Shown piece after piece: positions 16,239 through 24,531 of a stretch of DNA of 64,000 bases; the stretch's first letter is position 1; every line of letters starts with the position of its first letter. The notes under the pieces were generated by a model that saw only the letters and a program-made list of their open reading frames with translations, searched no databases and had not been told where the DNA came from. Position numbers and translations under genes: made by a program. The stretch lies in contig CAYXWM010000002.1 of assembly GCA_964468805.1 (NCBI GenBank), positions 1 to 64,000 of the forward strand, in the 5' to 3' direction. Origin of the DNA: CAYXWM01 sp964468805. Its GTDB lineage: Bacteria > Bacillota > Clostridia > Lachnospirales > WRBF01.

Positions 16239-17666
16239 GTGCGTAAATTTGATACAAAAGTTCAGAAACTTAAATACCAAGTACTTAAACAAATTGCAAA
16301 ACATTCATTTAACAACGATCTGCTTAAAAAGTTGGTTAATATCCCAAAAATAATTTCTCCCGGTCCAAAGGCTACCATGCGTTGCTGTATTTATAAGGAA
16401 CGTGCTATTTTAAACGAGAGAATAAAAATAGCTATGGGCGGCAACCAAAAAAATTCAAATGTAATAGAAGTTATTGATATTGCCTGCGATGAGTGCCCGG
16501 TATCCGGCTATGAGGTGTCTGAAGCTTGCAGGGGTTGTATTGCTCATCGTTGTGAAGATGTATGTAAAAAAGGAGCTATTATTTACGGCAGACATCAAAA
16601 GGCATATATAGACCAAAGCAAATGTGTGGAATGCGGTTTATGTGCAAAGGTTTGTCCCTTTTCTGCGATTTTACATAACAGGCGTCCTTGCGAAAAATCC
16701 TGTAAGGTAAAGGCTATTTCTATGAATGAGCAAAAAACCGCACAGATTGATGATGAAAAATGTATCGCCTGCGGTGCTTGTGTTTATCAATGTCCCTTTG
16801 GTGCCATCGTGGACAAGTCGTTTATACTTGATGTTATAAAAATAATCCAAGAAAGCGAAAAAAACACAAATTACAACGTATATGCGGTCGTAGCACCATC
16901 GGTTTCCAGTCAATTCAGATATGCCAAACCGGGACAGGTTATAAGTGGTATCAGCAATCTTGGATTTTTTAAAGTTGTGGAAGCTGCATTGGGTGCGGAT
17001 ATGGTGGCATTTAACGAGGCTAAGGAATTGGCTGAAAAGGGATTTTTACTTAGCTCCTGTTGTTCATCGTTTGTGGACTACGTTAAAAAACAATTCCCGG
17101 ATATGGTTGAGCATTTGTCCCACAACCTATCTCCCATGGCAACAATAGCAAAATATATTAAGGAAACCGACCCCGGCTCAAAAGTAATATTTATAGGTCC
17201 CTGCACCTCAAAAAAGATGGAAATACAAACGGAAACCGTAAAGCCTTACATAGATTCCGCAATAACTTTTGAAGAATTGCAAGCATTATTTGACGGCAAG
17301 GGTATTGACATTACCAAGCTTGAAGAATCTGTTCTGGATAATGCATCATATTACGGCAGGATTTTTGCACGAAGCGGCGGTCTTGCAGAGGCAGTATCCC
17401 AAGGATTAAAGGAACATAACATTACAGACTTTGAATTTAAGCCCATATGTTGCAACGGTATTGAGGAGTGTAAGAAAGCCTTGCTTCAAGCCTCCAAAAA
17501 TATACACGAGTTTAATTTTATTGAAGGCATGGCTTGCGTAGGCGGTTGTATAGGCGGTGCCGGTTGCTTAACCCATGGCGAAAAGAACAAAAACGACGTA
17601 GATAAGTACGGAAAGGCGTCTTTTAAAAAGGATATTTCCGATGCAATAAATTTGCTTGATATTTAG
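16239..17666 (+). CDS. monomeric [FeFe] hydrogenase, group-B-like
   Basis: 475 residues. An N-terminal Cys-rich segment (about 83-109) and two 4Fe-4S ferredoxin motifs (CVECGLCAKVCP at 129-140 and CIACGACVYQCP at 175-186) precede an H-cluster domain. The H-cluster motifs are L1 SSCCSSF (272-278), L2 GPCTSKKME (about 320-328) and L3 EGMACVGGC with a downstream GGAGC. L1 lacks the Pro-x-Trp of the usual TSCCPxW, and L2 has GPC instead of MPC, which point to group B rather than group A enzymes. It would couple ferredoxin oxidation to H2 evolution or the reverse in the cytoplasm. No maturase genes lie nearby. GTG 16239 follows AGAAGGAG. Confidence 0.85.
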   Translation: MRKFDTKVQKLKYQVLKQIAKHSFNNDLLKKLVNIPKIISPGPKATMRCCIYKERAILNERIKIAMGGNQKNSNVIEVIDIACDECPVSGYEVSEACRGCIAHRCEDVCKKGAIIYGRHQKAYIDQSKCVECGLCAKVCPFSAILHNRRPCEKSCKVKAISMNEQKTAQIDDEKCIACGACVYQCPFGAIVDKSFILDVIKIIQESEKNTNYNVYAVVAPSVSSQFRYAKPGQVISGISNLGFFKVVEAALGADMVAFNEAKELAEKGFLLSSCCSSFVDYVKKQFPDMVEHLSHNLSPMATIAKYIKETDPGSKVIFIGPCTSKKMEIQTETVKPYIDSAITFEELQALFDGKGIDITKLEESVLDNASYYGRIFARSGGLAEAVSQGLKEHNITDFEFKPICCNGIEECKKALLQASKNIHEFNFIEGMACVGGCIGGAGCLTHGEKNKNDVDKYGKASFKKDISDAINLLDI

Positions 17667-17730
17667 AACTTACAATAACCCTATGATCAGGAGAAACGAA
17701 CCATAAATTAATAATATATTCATAAAACTC

Positions 17731-17766
17731 AAAGGACTGAGCCTTATTAATTAGGCTCAGTCCTCT
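17731..17766. terminator. terminator between hydrogenase and collagen-like gene
   Basis: GGACTGAGCCT and AGGCTCAGTCC form an 11-bp perfect stem with an 8-base loop; T-rich flank follows. It serves the hydrogenase and probably also the convergent collagen-like gene. Confidence 0.8.
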
Positions 17767-17857
17767 ATTTGTTTATCAATAACTAGGCGTTATGGATTAT
17801 ATTTATTGAAAAGCTCTGCTTTTAAGCGGAGCGTATTCTTTGCAGCCGTCGCAATTT

Positions 17858-19399
17858 TTAGCCGATTCTGAATACAGAAACTGTACCGATAGGTCCGGGA
17901 GCGGCGGTAGTAAGAATGTCAACAGGTCCGTCAGAACCGTTGATGAATCCGAAAGTATCTCCTGCTGTGGCGGCAAATACAGTAACTGTACCCACAAGCA
18001 TATCGATGGTTGAAGAAACAGCGATACCGTCTACGAAGATAGCACCCGGGAAGAGATTCATATCTACTTCAAGTGCTGTAGTTCCGAGAACCGGAGTAAC
18101 CGAGAACTTCCATTCAACTACATAAGTGCCGCTTGTAAGAACGGTAAACAAGCCGGTACCGGCATCGTATACGAGATCGGGGCCTGTAATATTAACGGTA
18201 TCTAAAGTTATAATTCCGCCAACCGGGATAGCAGGTTGATCGGTTGATTTAAATGCATTCAAGTACGAGTTAAATGCAGGACCGGTTGCACCTGTTGCAC
18301 CTGTTGCACCTGCTATACCTGCGGTACCGGTAGCACCTGTTGCACCGGTTGCGCCGGTTGCACCCGCTGCTCCTGCGGGACCTACAGCACCGGTTGTACC
18401 TGTAACACCCGTTGCACCGGTAGCTCCTGCCGCACCTGTTGCTCCTGTTGCACCTGTTGCTCCGGTAGCACCGGCAGTACCGGTAGCACCTGTTGCACCG
18501 GTTGCACCCGTTGCACCTGCTGCACCTGCTGCACCTGCTGCACCTGTTGCGCCGGTTGCACCTGTAGTACCTGTTGCACCGGTAGCACCTGTTGCGCCTG
18601 TTGCTCCGGTTGTTCCGGTTGTTCCGGTAGCGCCTGTTACACCGCTTGCACCTGTTGCACCGGTTGCACCCGTTGCACCTCTTAAACCGGTAGAACCTGT
18701 TGCACCTGTTGCACCTGTTCTGCCGGTGGCACCTGTTGCACCGGTAGCTCCTGTTGCACCCGTAAGGCCTGTTGCACCGGTAGCACCTGTAATTCCGGTA
18801 GCACCTGTTGCTCCTGTTGCTCCCGTTGCACCGGTAATACCGCTGGCGCCGGTTGCACCTGTGGCACCTGTTGCACCTGTTGCTCCTGTTGCGCCGGTAT
18901 CACCTACTGCACCTGTAGTACCCGTTGCACCGGTTGCACCTGTTGCACCTGTTGCACCGGTTGCACCTGCCGGTCCGGTGGGGCCGGTGGGACCAAGGTC
19001 AACTTGGAACGCCATAAGGCTTGCTTGAACAGGAACAATAGTGGAATAGGTAACGCTGCTTGCGCTTGCATTTACCAATCTTGCTGTAGTTCCGGGTGTT
19101 GTAACGTTAATTAACGCAACACCGGTAACTTCACCTGTTACGATAGGAGAATCACCTTGTATAAAGTCGCCCTGTGAAGTTGATACAGCAAAATTTATAC
19201 CGGTAGCAGAGGCAGATGATTCTGTTGCAACCCACCAAGTGAATGAATATTCACCGGGAACATTAAATGTTATTTCGCCGGTTGCGGCATTGTAGCTTAC
19301 GCTGCCTGACAGAAAAATTGTATTGTTAAAGAGCACACTTGCTCCCGGTGCGACAGTTGTACCGCCGGTGAGTGATACTTGTATAGAATTATTGCTCAT
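17858..19399 (-). CDS. collagen-like protein with globular domains at both ends (BclA/exosporium type)
   Basis: 513 residues. An N-terminal beta-rich domain (1-135) with YSFTWWVATESSAS, then about 80 Gly-X-Y triplets (136 to about 374, mainly GAT, with GIT, GLT, GRT, GAA), then a second beta-rich domain (about 375-513; YVVEWKFSV, VTVFAATAGDTFGFI). Both ends resemble the C1q/TNF-like jelly-roll heads of spore-surface collagen-like proteins. The usual BclA plan is a short N-terminal anchor and one C-terminal head; here both ends look like heads. No signal peptide, as expected for a spore coat or exosporium protein made in the mother cell. ATG 19399 follows AAGGAGTG. The neighbouring glycosyltransferase may decorate its threonines. 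Confidence 0.85.
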   Translation of the reverse strand: MSNNSIQVSLTGGTTVAPGASVLFNNTIFLSGSVSYNAATGEITFNVPGEYSFTWWVATESSASATGINFAVSTSQGDFIQGDSPIVTGEVTGVALINVTTPGTTARLVNASASSVTYSTIVPVQASLMAFQVDLGPTGPTGPAGATGATGATGATGATGTTGAVGDTGATGATGATGATGATGASGITGATGATGATGATGITGATGATGLTGATGATGATGATGRTGATGATGSTGLRGATGATGATGASGVTGATGTTGTTGATGATGATGATGTTGATGATGAAGAAGAAGATGATGATGATGTAGATGATGATGATGAAGATGATGVTGTTGAVGPAGAAGATGATGATGATGTAGIAGATGATGATGPAFNSYLNAFKSTDQPAIPVGGIITLDTVNITGPDLVYDAGTGLFTVLTSGTYVVEWKFSVTPVLGTTALEVDMNLFPGAIFVDGIAVSSTIDMLVGTVTVFAATAGDTFGFINGSDGPVDILTTAAPGPIGTVSVFRIG

Positions 19400-19821
19400 T
19401 AGGAAATCACTCCTTATTTTGATTGTTTTTTATTATCAGTAGACTGTGACTGATATGAATTACTGTTGGTTCAAGGTTTTTTAAAACCCAACTAAACCCC
19501 CGGACATGTTTCCGGATATTTTTTTATGTTCTTGTATTTTTGTTGTATTCAATTAACTTTTGTTCTAAAGACCGCATTATAATCATCGTTTGTAGATCCC
19601 GATCTTTAGAATTGTATTCGAGCACACATCAAGCATGTACAATATATCTTATGATAAATAGCAAATTTTGTTACTAATATTAATATTAAACCAACTCACT
19701 CAACCAATATGTAAACGTACGAGCAAGGAAAATTAAAAGAACATCCGCCTGTAACATTATGCAATAAAAAAAGGTCGAGCCAACGCAGCGACCTCTTGAA
19801 AATGCAGTTGTTCTCCGGCTT
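19400..19821. other. intergenic gap with glycosyltransferase terminator
   Basis: No gene is seen. The segment holds the leader of the collagen-like gene at its left and the terminator of the glycosyltransferase gene at 19765-19794. No convincing sporulation-sigma promoter could be fixed by eye. Confidence 0.5.
19765..19794 (-). terminator. terminator of the glycosyltransferase gene
   Basis: On the minus strand AGGTCG and CGACCT pair across an 11-base loop and are followed by seven T residues. Confidence 0.75.
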
Positions 19822-20907
19822 CTATTCCGGGCTTTTGTTCAAAATACCTTCAAAATATTTTTTATTAAACAAAACGCTTTCGTTATTGGGTTTAAAAGTT
19901 GCGGCTATGTCGTTATAATAAGCCGCCTTCTCATAATCTCCCAACTTGTCATAACAAACACACATCTGTATGTTTGGAATAAATCCGTAACAATCCGGGA
20001 AATGGAATCCTCCCGATTTGTCATTATATTGTTTTTCGGCGGCAAGTTTATACCAAAATACAGCTATCTCGTATTTGCATCTGTCAAGAAAGTAATTTCC
20101 TATATCACAGCAGATTTCAGCTCTCGGCAAATCGTAAATAAAACTCCGAAATAATGAGATTATCTCCATTAACTCATTTCCCGATTCTTTATAACAATTT
20201 GAAAGATCGCAGCTTGCACTGATATTGTTTTCAATCCATCCTTGTCCGTCATCCAAAAATTTATTAAACTCCTCAATGGCTTGCTCCATATACCCGTTAT
20301 TTCTAAGTTCCCTTGCATAGTAAAATTGCTGCCTGGGATCTAGGGTTTTACCCTCCAAAATCATGCGTTTAAAAATATTCAGGTTTCTTTCGGGGTCGGA
20401 GGGTTTCATTTTTTTATGACAGATTGAGATTTCCTCGTAAACAATATTTCCGTTTGGGGGTATAACTTCGTGAATTTCGCCCACCCATTTGTAATTATTG
20501 CTTCTTTTAAATATTCTTTCTCTATAGTAGCTCACCGTAGGCTTATTATCCGAATCAAAAGCTACGTCATATTTTAGCATAAACATATCCGTGTCTTGAC
20601 CCGGATTTTTTAGCAGTTCCTTAATCTTAGCTTGATTTTGTTCGTCAATAATATCATCAGCGTCAAGCCACATTACATAATCCATCGTGGCTTTTGAGAA
20701 AGAATAGTTTCTGGCGGCGGCAAAGTTATCAATCCAAGTAAAGTCATAAATATTTTCGGTATAAAGTTTTGCAATATTTTTAGTATTGTCGGAAGAACCT
20801 GTATCTACAATTACAATTTCATCGGCTACGTTTTTTATGCAATCCAAACATCTGTTTAAAACTTCTTCTTCATTTTTGACTATCATACATATGCTTAATG
20901 TAGCCAT
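19822..20907 (-). CDS. family 2 glycosyltransferase with TPR-like C-terminus
   Basis: 361 residues. A GT-A domain of about 230 residues shows SICMIVKNEE, IVIVDTGSSDNT and the DxD-like MWLDADD motif, followed by a helical tetratricopeptide-like region (about 230-350). This architecture matches glycosyltransferases found next to clostridial collagen-like or spore-surface proteins, and SunS-like enzymes. It lies between two collagen-like genes on the same strand, so O-glycosylation of Thr residues in the GAT repeats is the likely task (inference from context). ATG 20907 follows GGAGGGAAAAAGG. Confidence 0.88.
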   Translation of the reverse strand: MATLSICMIVKNEEEVLNRCLDCIKNVADEIVIVDTGSSDNTKNIAKLYTENIYDFTWIDNFAAARNYSFSKATMDYVMWLDADDIIDEQNQAKIKELLKNPGQDTDMFMLKYDVAFDSDNKPTVSYYRERIFKRSNNYKWVGEIHEVIPPNGNIVYEEISICHKKMKPSDPERNLNIFKRMILEGKTLDPRQQFYYARELRNNGYMEQAIEEFNKFLDDGQGWIENNISASCDLSNCYKESGNELMEIISLFRSFIYDLPRAEICCDIGNYFLDRCKYEIAVFWYKLAAEKQYNDKSGGFHFPDCYGFIPNIQMCVCYDKLGDYEKAAYYNDIAATFKPNNESVLFNKKYFEGILNKSPE

Positions 20908-21036
20908 TCCTTTTTCCCTCCATAAAACAAATCATATATGGGATAGGTAACAGTTTGAGCATAGCCGGGTATTATTTAAATTTTATAAATAATTAAAACT
21001 GAACCGACTATTCAAACAATTTTGTCAAAACTTTCG

Positions 21037-21552
21037 CTATTGCACCTCTATTACGTAAACATTTCCCGAAGGCGATGTTGCTGTTGCACCGCCTGTATAA
21101 ACAAACGTAAGCGTTGCCGGGCCGGAGGTTGTATCCACTAAGAAAGTACCGCATACGCTTGTATTGGCAATCACCGTTCCGGTAACCGCTCCTGCCGCAA
21201 AATTCGGTTGCCCGGTTCCGTTTATATTGGGCGTAACCTGTATAAACGAAGAAATTGCAGATGTAGCCGAAAGCATATAAGATACTTTATAGACGTGACC
21301 GGATGCCAGTAATATTGATTTAGGCGTAGGTTGAGTAATATCGGAACCATTCATAAATGCCGAAGTATAGCTTATGTCTCTGCCGTTTGTTATCTTGGTC
21401 GAACTTACTGTAAATAAAGCGTTTTGTGCAGTTGCGGGTGCTCCCGTTGCTCCCGTTGCTCCCGTTGCTCCCGTTGCTCCGGTAGCCCCGGTTGCCCCGG
21501 TTACTCCTGTAGCACCTGTGGGACCTGTGAAACAGTATTGAAAACAATACAC
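21037..21552 (-). CDS. short collagen-like protein
   Basis: 171 residues: a nine-residue Cys/Tyr/Phe-rich leader, about ten Gly-X-Y triplets (GPTGATGVTGATG...), then a beta-rich head of about 130 residues (FTVSSTKITNG, SYMLSATSAISSFIQV, LTFVYTGG) of the C1q-like type. The start is GTG 21552, with a stop four codons upstream and only a poor ribosome site, so the gene could be 5'-truncated; however the similar Cys/Tyr-rich leader in the gene at 35241 argues that this start is genuine. Confidence 0.7.
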   Translation of the reverse strand: MYCFQYCFTGPTGATGVTGATGATGATGATGATGATGAPATAQNALFTVSSTKITNGRDISYTSAFMNGSDITQPTPKSILLASGHVYKVSYMLSATSAISSFIQVTPNINGTGQPNFAAGAVTGTVIANTSVCGTFLVDTTSGPATLTFVYTGGATATSPSGNVYVIEVQ

Positions 21553-22095
21553 GGCAGATTAACTTAACCTAAAGTCTGTAAAATCCTGTATAAAATTACT
21601 TATGTACGACTGTAACAGGTAAAGTATTCATAGATTTTTACATTCCGGTAAAATTAAAAAAGCGTATATATGAGCAACAAAAAAGTTAAACCCCATGAAT
21701 AATTTCCAATTTAAAGTTTATTTGCCGTCGCGGACAAAAAATCATAACCTATTCAGTATCTTGAAAAGCAGTAAAAAATCTATATAATATATTAAAAAAC
21801 TATATGCAAAAAAACAGAAGAGAAATTAATGATATTGTGTTAGAAAGACGCCGCTTGAGATTAGGCAGGGTAAGTTAAATACATAAATCGGATGTAATAA
21901 ACCTAATTTTTTCCGGATGAGGAGATAGATTTTATTTGCACTTACCCACCAAATAAAGATATAATTCAATACAGATAGATTATTTAATTAATCGTATTTT
22001 CGCAGAAGCTTGATATATTCATTGCATAAGGAACAGTAACAAAAACGGCAATTCTTTATAGCCGTACTTTGGGGCAAAAAGGAGCAAGTGGTTTT
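21553..22095. other. intergenic gap upstream of the LuxR regulator
   Basis: No gene is supported. TTGAAA (21761-21766) and TATAAT (21783-21788) with a 16-base spacer form a plausible promoter reading toward the regulator. A 24-codon frame (21804-21878) lacks a ribosome site. A truncated family B repeat end lies at 22021-22044. Confidence 0.45.
22021..22044 (+). repeat. truncated end of a family B element
   Basis: ATTGCATAAGGAACAGTAAC followed by AAAA matches the left end of full family B copies at all but one of 24 bases, after which similarity stops. Confidence 0.55.
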
Positions 22096-23217
22096 ATGAA
22101 ATATGAAAATTCCGGTCAGGTGAATTTCTTCTCGGAAATGTCTGAACATCAAATATCGGCACGTGAGTTTTTCAGCACAGTACTGTTGGATTCTCTGGAC
22201 AGAAATTTTGGATTAAAAGAGACATTAATTTCATACTTTGATACTCGAGGTAAGTTTCTTTCTTGGATAAACAGAACCGGTATAATGCTTGATTGTAAAG
22301 AACATCCTTACAGAAAATTTATGGCTAACGATGCTATCAGACATACAGTTTATAACGATGCGGTTCACGATCGTTTGACATATTTTAATGTGATTCCAAG
22401 ACTGTATAAGTCTACAGATGTAATAAATCCCGTAGACTATGACAATTCCGCATATGTACGTTTTTTGGAGGAAAACTTTAATGCTCATTATAGCGTTACA
22501 ATGGCTTTCGGAATTAATGCCTATATCCAATTAACTGTTTTGAAAAGCCTCAGCAACGGTGATTTTACTGATAAAGAACTTGAGACGTTAAACGAAATCT
22601 ATATTTATGTTGCCAACGCATATAAAAATTTTAAAAAGTATGAACAAGCAAATATTGTAGCCAATATTCAGAGCGAAATTATTTCTTTGGGCGAAAAAGC
22701 ATATCTTGTTACAGATGATTTTATGCATATTATGGCCTATAACAAAACGGCACAGGATTATTTAAAAGAAATTTTGGGCTCTTCTGTAGCCGACCGGATC
22801 AACAGCACTACTCCCTGTAGTTGGCTTCCCTTTCTTTTGGGAGACGAAACGGATAATATTACGCCGGATCGTGTACTTACAAGGGTTATTAAAAACTATA
22901 TTTTTAATATATATACCTATGACCGGTGTTATTCTAACGGGATTATAGACCGTTACCATTGGATAACAATTTCCGTGAAAGAGCCGGAGAACCTTTTGGC
23001 ACATTCGGGTACGAATCTACCGCTGACTCGCACAGAACAAAAAGTAGCGGAGCTGATGTATGCCGGTCTTACCTATCAGGCTATTGCCAACGAGTTGGTG
23101 GTCAGTTACCATACTATTAAAAAACACGTACAAAATATTTATTGTAAATGCGGAGTGCAAAGTCGCTTTCAATTATATAAATGGCTGGAAAAAGCAAAAA
23201 ATACAAAAAACAATTAA
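22096..23217 (+). CDS. LuxR-type HTH regulator of the glycyl-radical cluster
   Basis: 373 residues. A C-terminal LuxR/FixJ helix-turn-helix (about 305-370) shows LTRTEQKVAELMYAGLTYQA and HTIKKHVQNIYCK. The first 300 residues form an unrecognised, probably ligand-sensing region with a PAS-like centre (AYLVTDDFMHIMAYNKTAQD). ATG 22096 follows AAAAAGGAG. It lies immediately upstream of, and in the same direction as, the activase and glycyl-radical enzyme genes, with a terminator between, so it probably regulates them in response to substrate. Confidence 0.82.
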   Translation: MKYENSGQVNFFSEMSEHQISAREFFSTVLLDSLDRNFGLKETLISYFDTRGKFLSWINRTGIMLDCKEHPYRKFMANDAIRHTVYNDAVHDRLTYFNVIPRLYKSTDVINPVDYDNSAYVRFLEENFNAHYSVTMAFGINAYIQLTVLKSLSNGDFTDKELETLNEIYIYVANAYKNFKKYEQANIVANIQSEIISLGEKAYLVTDDFMHIMAYNKTAQDYLKEILGSSVADRINSTTPCSWLPFLLGDETDNITPDRVLTRVIKNYIFNIYTYDRCYSNGIIDRYHWITISVKEPENLLAHSGTNLPLTRTEQKVAELMYAGLTYQAIANELVVSYHTIKKHVQNIYCKCGVQSRFQLYKWLEKAKNTKNN

Positions 23218-23231
23218 TAAACCGGAGAAAA

Positions 23232-23278
23232 AAAGCGTGAGAACACTTAAATATGAGTGTTCTCACGCTTTTTTTGTT
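23232..23278 (+). terminator. terminator after the LuxR gene
   Basis: AAAGCGTGAGAACACT pairs with AGTGTTCTCACGCTTT across an 8-base loop and is followed by a T-run. Confidence 0.88.
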
Positions 23279-23550
23279 TTAAAAACACTGAAAAACAGCA
23301 CTTTAATTTAATACTCTTTCCATGAAAAAAATCCACAAACAAGGCAAGTTGCTTCCAATATTTTACATTAATCTTGGTTTCGCAACAAAAATAAGGAGAA
23401 TTCCTTATAGAAAATAGTACTGATACCCGATTCCTTTATATTCAGATTGTGATATATTTAACATATAGTTTAGATATGAAACAACTTAAAAACAGTTTGA
23501 CAATAATTTATCAAAAGTTCGGTATAAATAAAATGAAAGGAGGGATTCAA
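23279..23550. other. leader and promoter region of the activase gene
   Basis: No gene here. It should hold the promoter of the glycyl-radical operon and the LuxR target site, but no clear consensus promoter or inverted repeat stands out by eye. The in-frame upstream starts before 23551 lack ribosome sites. Confidence 0.4.
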
Positions 23551-24495
23551 ATGAAAGGAATTATATTCAATATTCAACGCTTTACAATCCATGACGGACC
23601 TGGTCTTCGCACAGAATTGTTTTTGAAAGGATGCCCGTTAAGATGTGACTGGTGCAGTAATCCTGAAAGTTGGAACCCCAACATTGAGCTGGGCGTATAC
23701 AAACCCAAATGCATTTCCCGTAAAAAATGCGGTTCATGCGAGGAAGACTGTCCTGAGGCAGAGGTTCTGAATTTCTATCGCGGAAAACTCGTTGGCATAG
23801 ACCGCAGTAAATGCACAAATTGTCAGAAGTGTTATAATGCCTGTCCTTCAGACGCCATCAAGGTATGGGGAAAATTAATGTCTGTGGAAGAGTGTATGAA
23901 AGAAATACTCAAGGACAAAGGGTTTTATGAACGTTCCGGCGGTGGAGTTACAGTATCCGGCGGAGAGCCTCTGGTTCAAAGCGATTTTGTGGCAGAACTG
24001 TTTAAGGCTTGTAAAGCGGAAGGAATCCAAACTTGTCTGGAGTCTACCTTTCATACCGATTGGAAAGAAATCCAAAAGGTCTTACCTTATACGGACATTA
24101 TAATCTCCGATATCAAACACATGGATACCGGGATTCATAAAAAATATACCGGGGCAGGTAACGAAAAGATACTTAAAAATCTAAAAAAACTTGCAATCGA
24201 AATGCCGGAATTTATTTTAAGAATTCCTGTTATTCCAAACATTAACGATGATATGGACAATATAAAAGCCACGGCTGATTTTATACTTAATGAGCTGGGC
24301 GGACGAATCAGAACATTGCAACTCTTGAGTTTTATGCACTTGGGAGAGGAAAAATACATATCATTGGGAATCCCTTATAAAATGGAAAACGTTAAGGTCA
24401 ACAGAAAATCATTCCAAAAACATGTTAATGAGATTGCTGAGTACTTTAAAAAGCGAGGTATTCACTGTCTCGTAGGTACAAAAGAAAAAGAATAA
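23551..24495 (+). CDS. glycyl-radical enzyme activase (radical SAM)
   Basis: 314 residues. GIIFNIQRFTIHDGPGLRTE leads to the radical-SAM cluster GCPLRCDWCSNPE (C-x3-C-x2-C) near residue 30, followed by an inserted two-cluster ferredoxin domain (CGSCEEDCPEAE and CTNCQKCYNACP, about 60-105) and GGVTVSGGEPLVQ. This arrangement is typical of activases for the glycerol-dehydratase/isethionate-lyase class. It generates the glycyl radical on the partner enzyme 36 bases downstream using SAM and reduced ferredoxin. ATG 23551 follows AAAGGAGG. Confidence 0.95.
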   Translation: MKGIIFNIQRFTIHDGPGLRTELFLKGCPLRCDWCSNPESWNPNIELGVYKPKCISRKKCGSCEEDCPEAEVLNFYRGKLVGIDRSKCTNCQKCYNACPSDAIKVWGKLMSVEECMKEILKDKGFYERSGGGVTVSGGEPLVQSDFVAELFKACKAEGIQTCLESTFHTDWKEIQKVLPYTDIIISDIKHMDTGIHKKYTGAGNEKILKNLKKLAIEMPEFILRIPVIPNINDDMDNIKATADFILNELGGRIRTLQLLSFMHLGEEKYISLGIPYKMENVKVNRKSFQKHVNEIAEYFKKRGIHCLVGTKEKE

Positions 24496-24531
24496 TCATC
24501 AATATAATTATTTCTAAAGGAGGAAATTAAA

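Noticed and set aside
18280..18980. Possible CRISPR-like array
   Set aside because: The short repeats are coding triplet repeats without unique spacers of constant length.
18382..19028. Several long frames of VQQ or VAP repeats over the collagen-like gene
   Set aside because: Frame-shifted or antisense readings of the Gly-X-Y repeat DNA of the 17858-19399 gene.
21804..21878. 24-codon basic peptide frame
   Set aside because: No Shine-Dalgarno site; too short to support without expression evidence.
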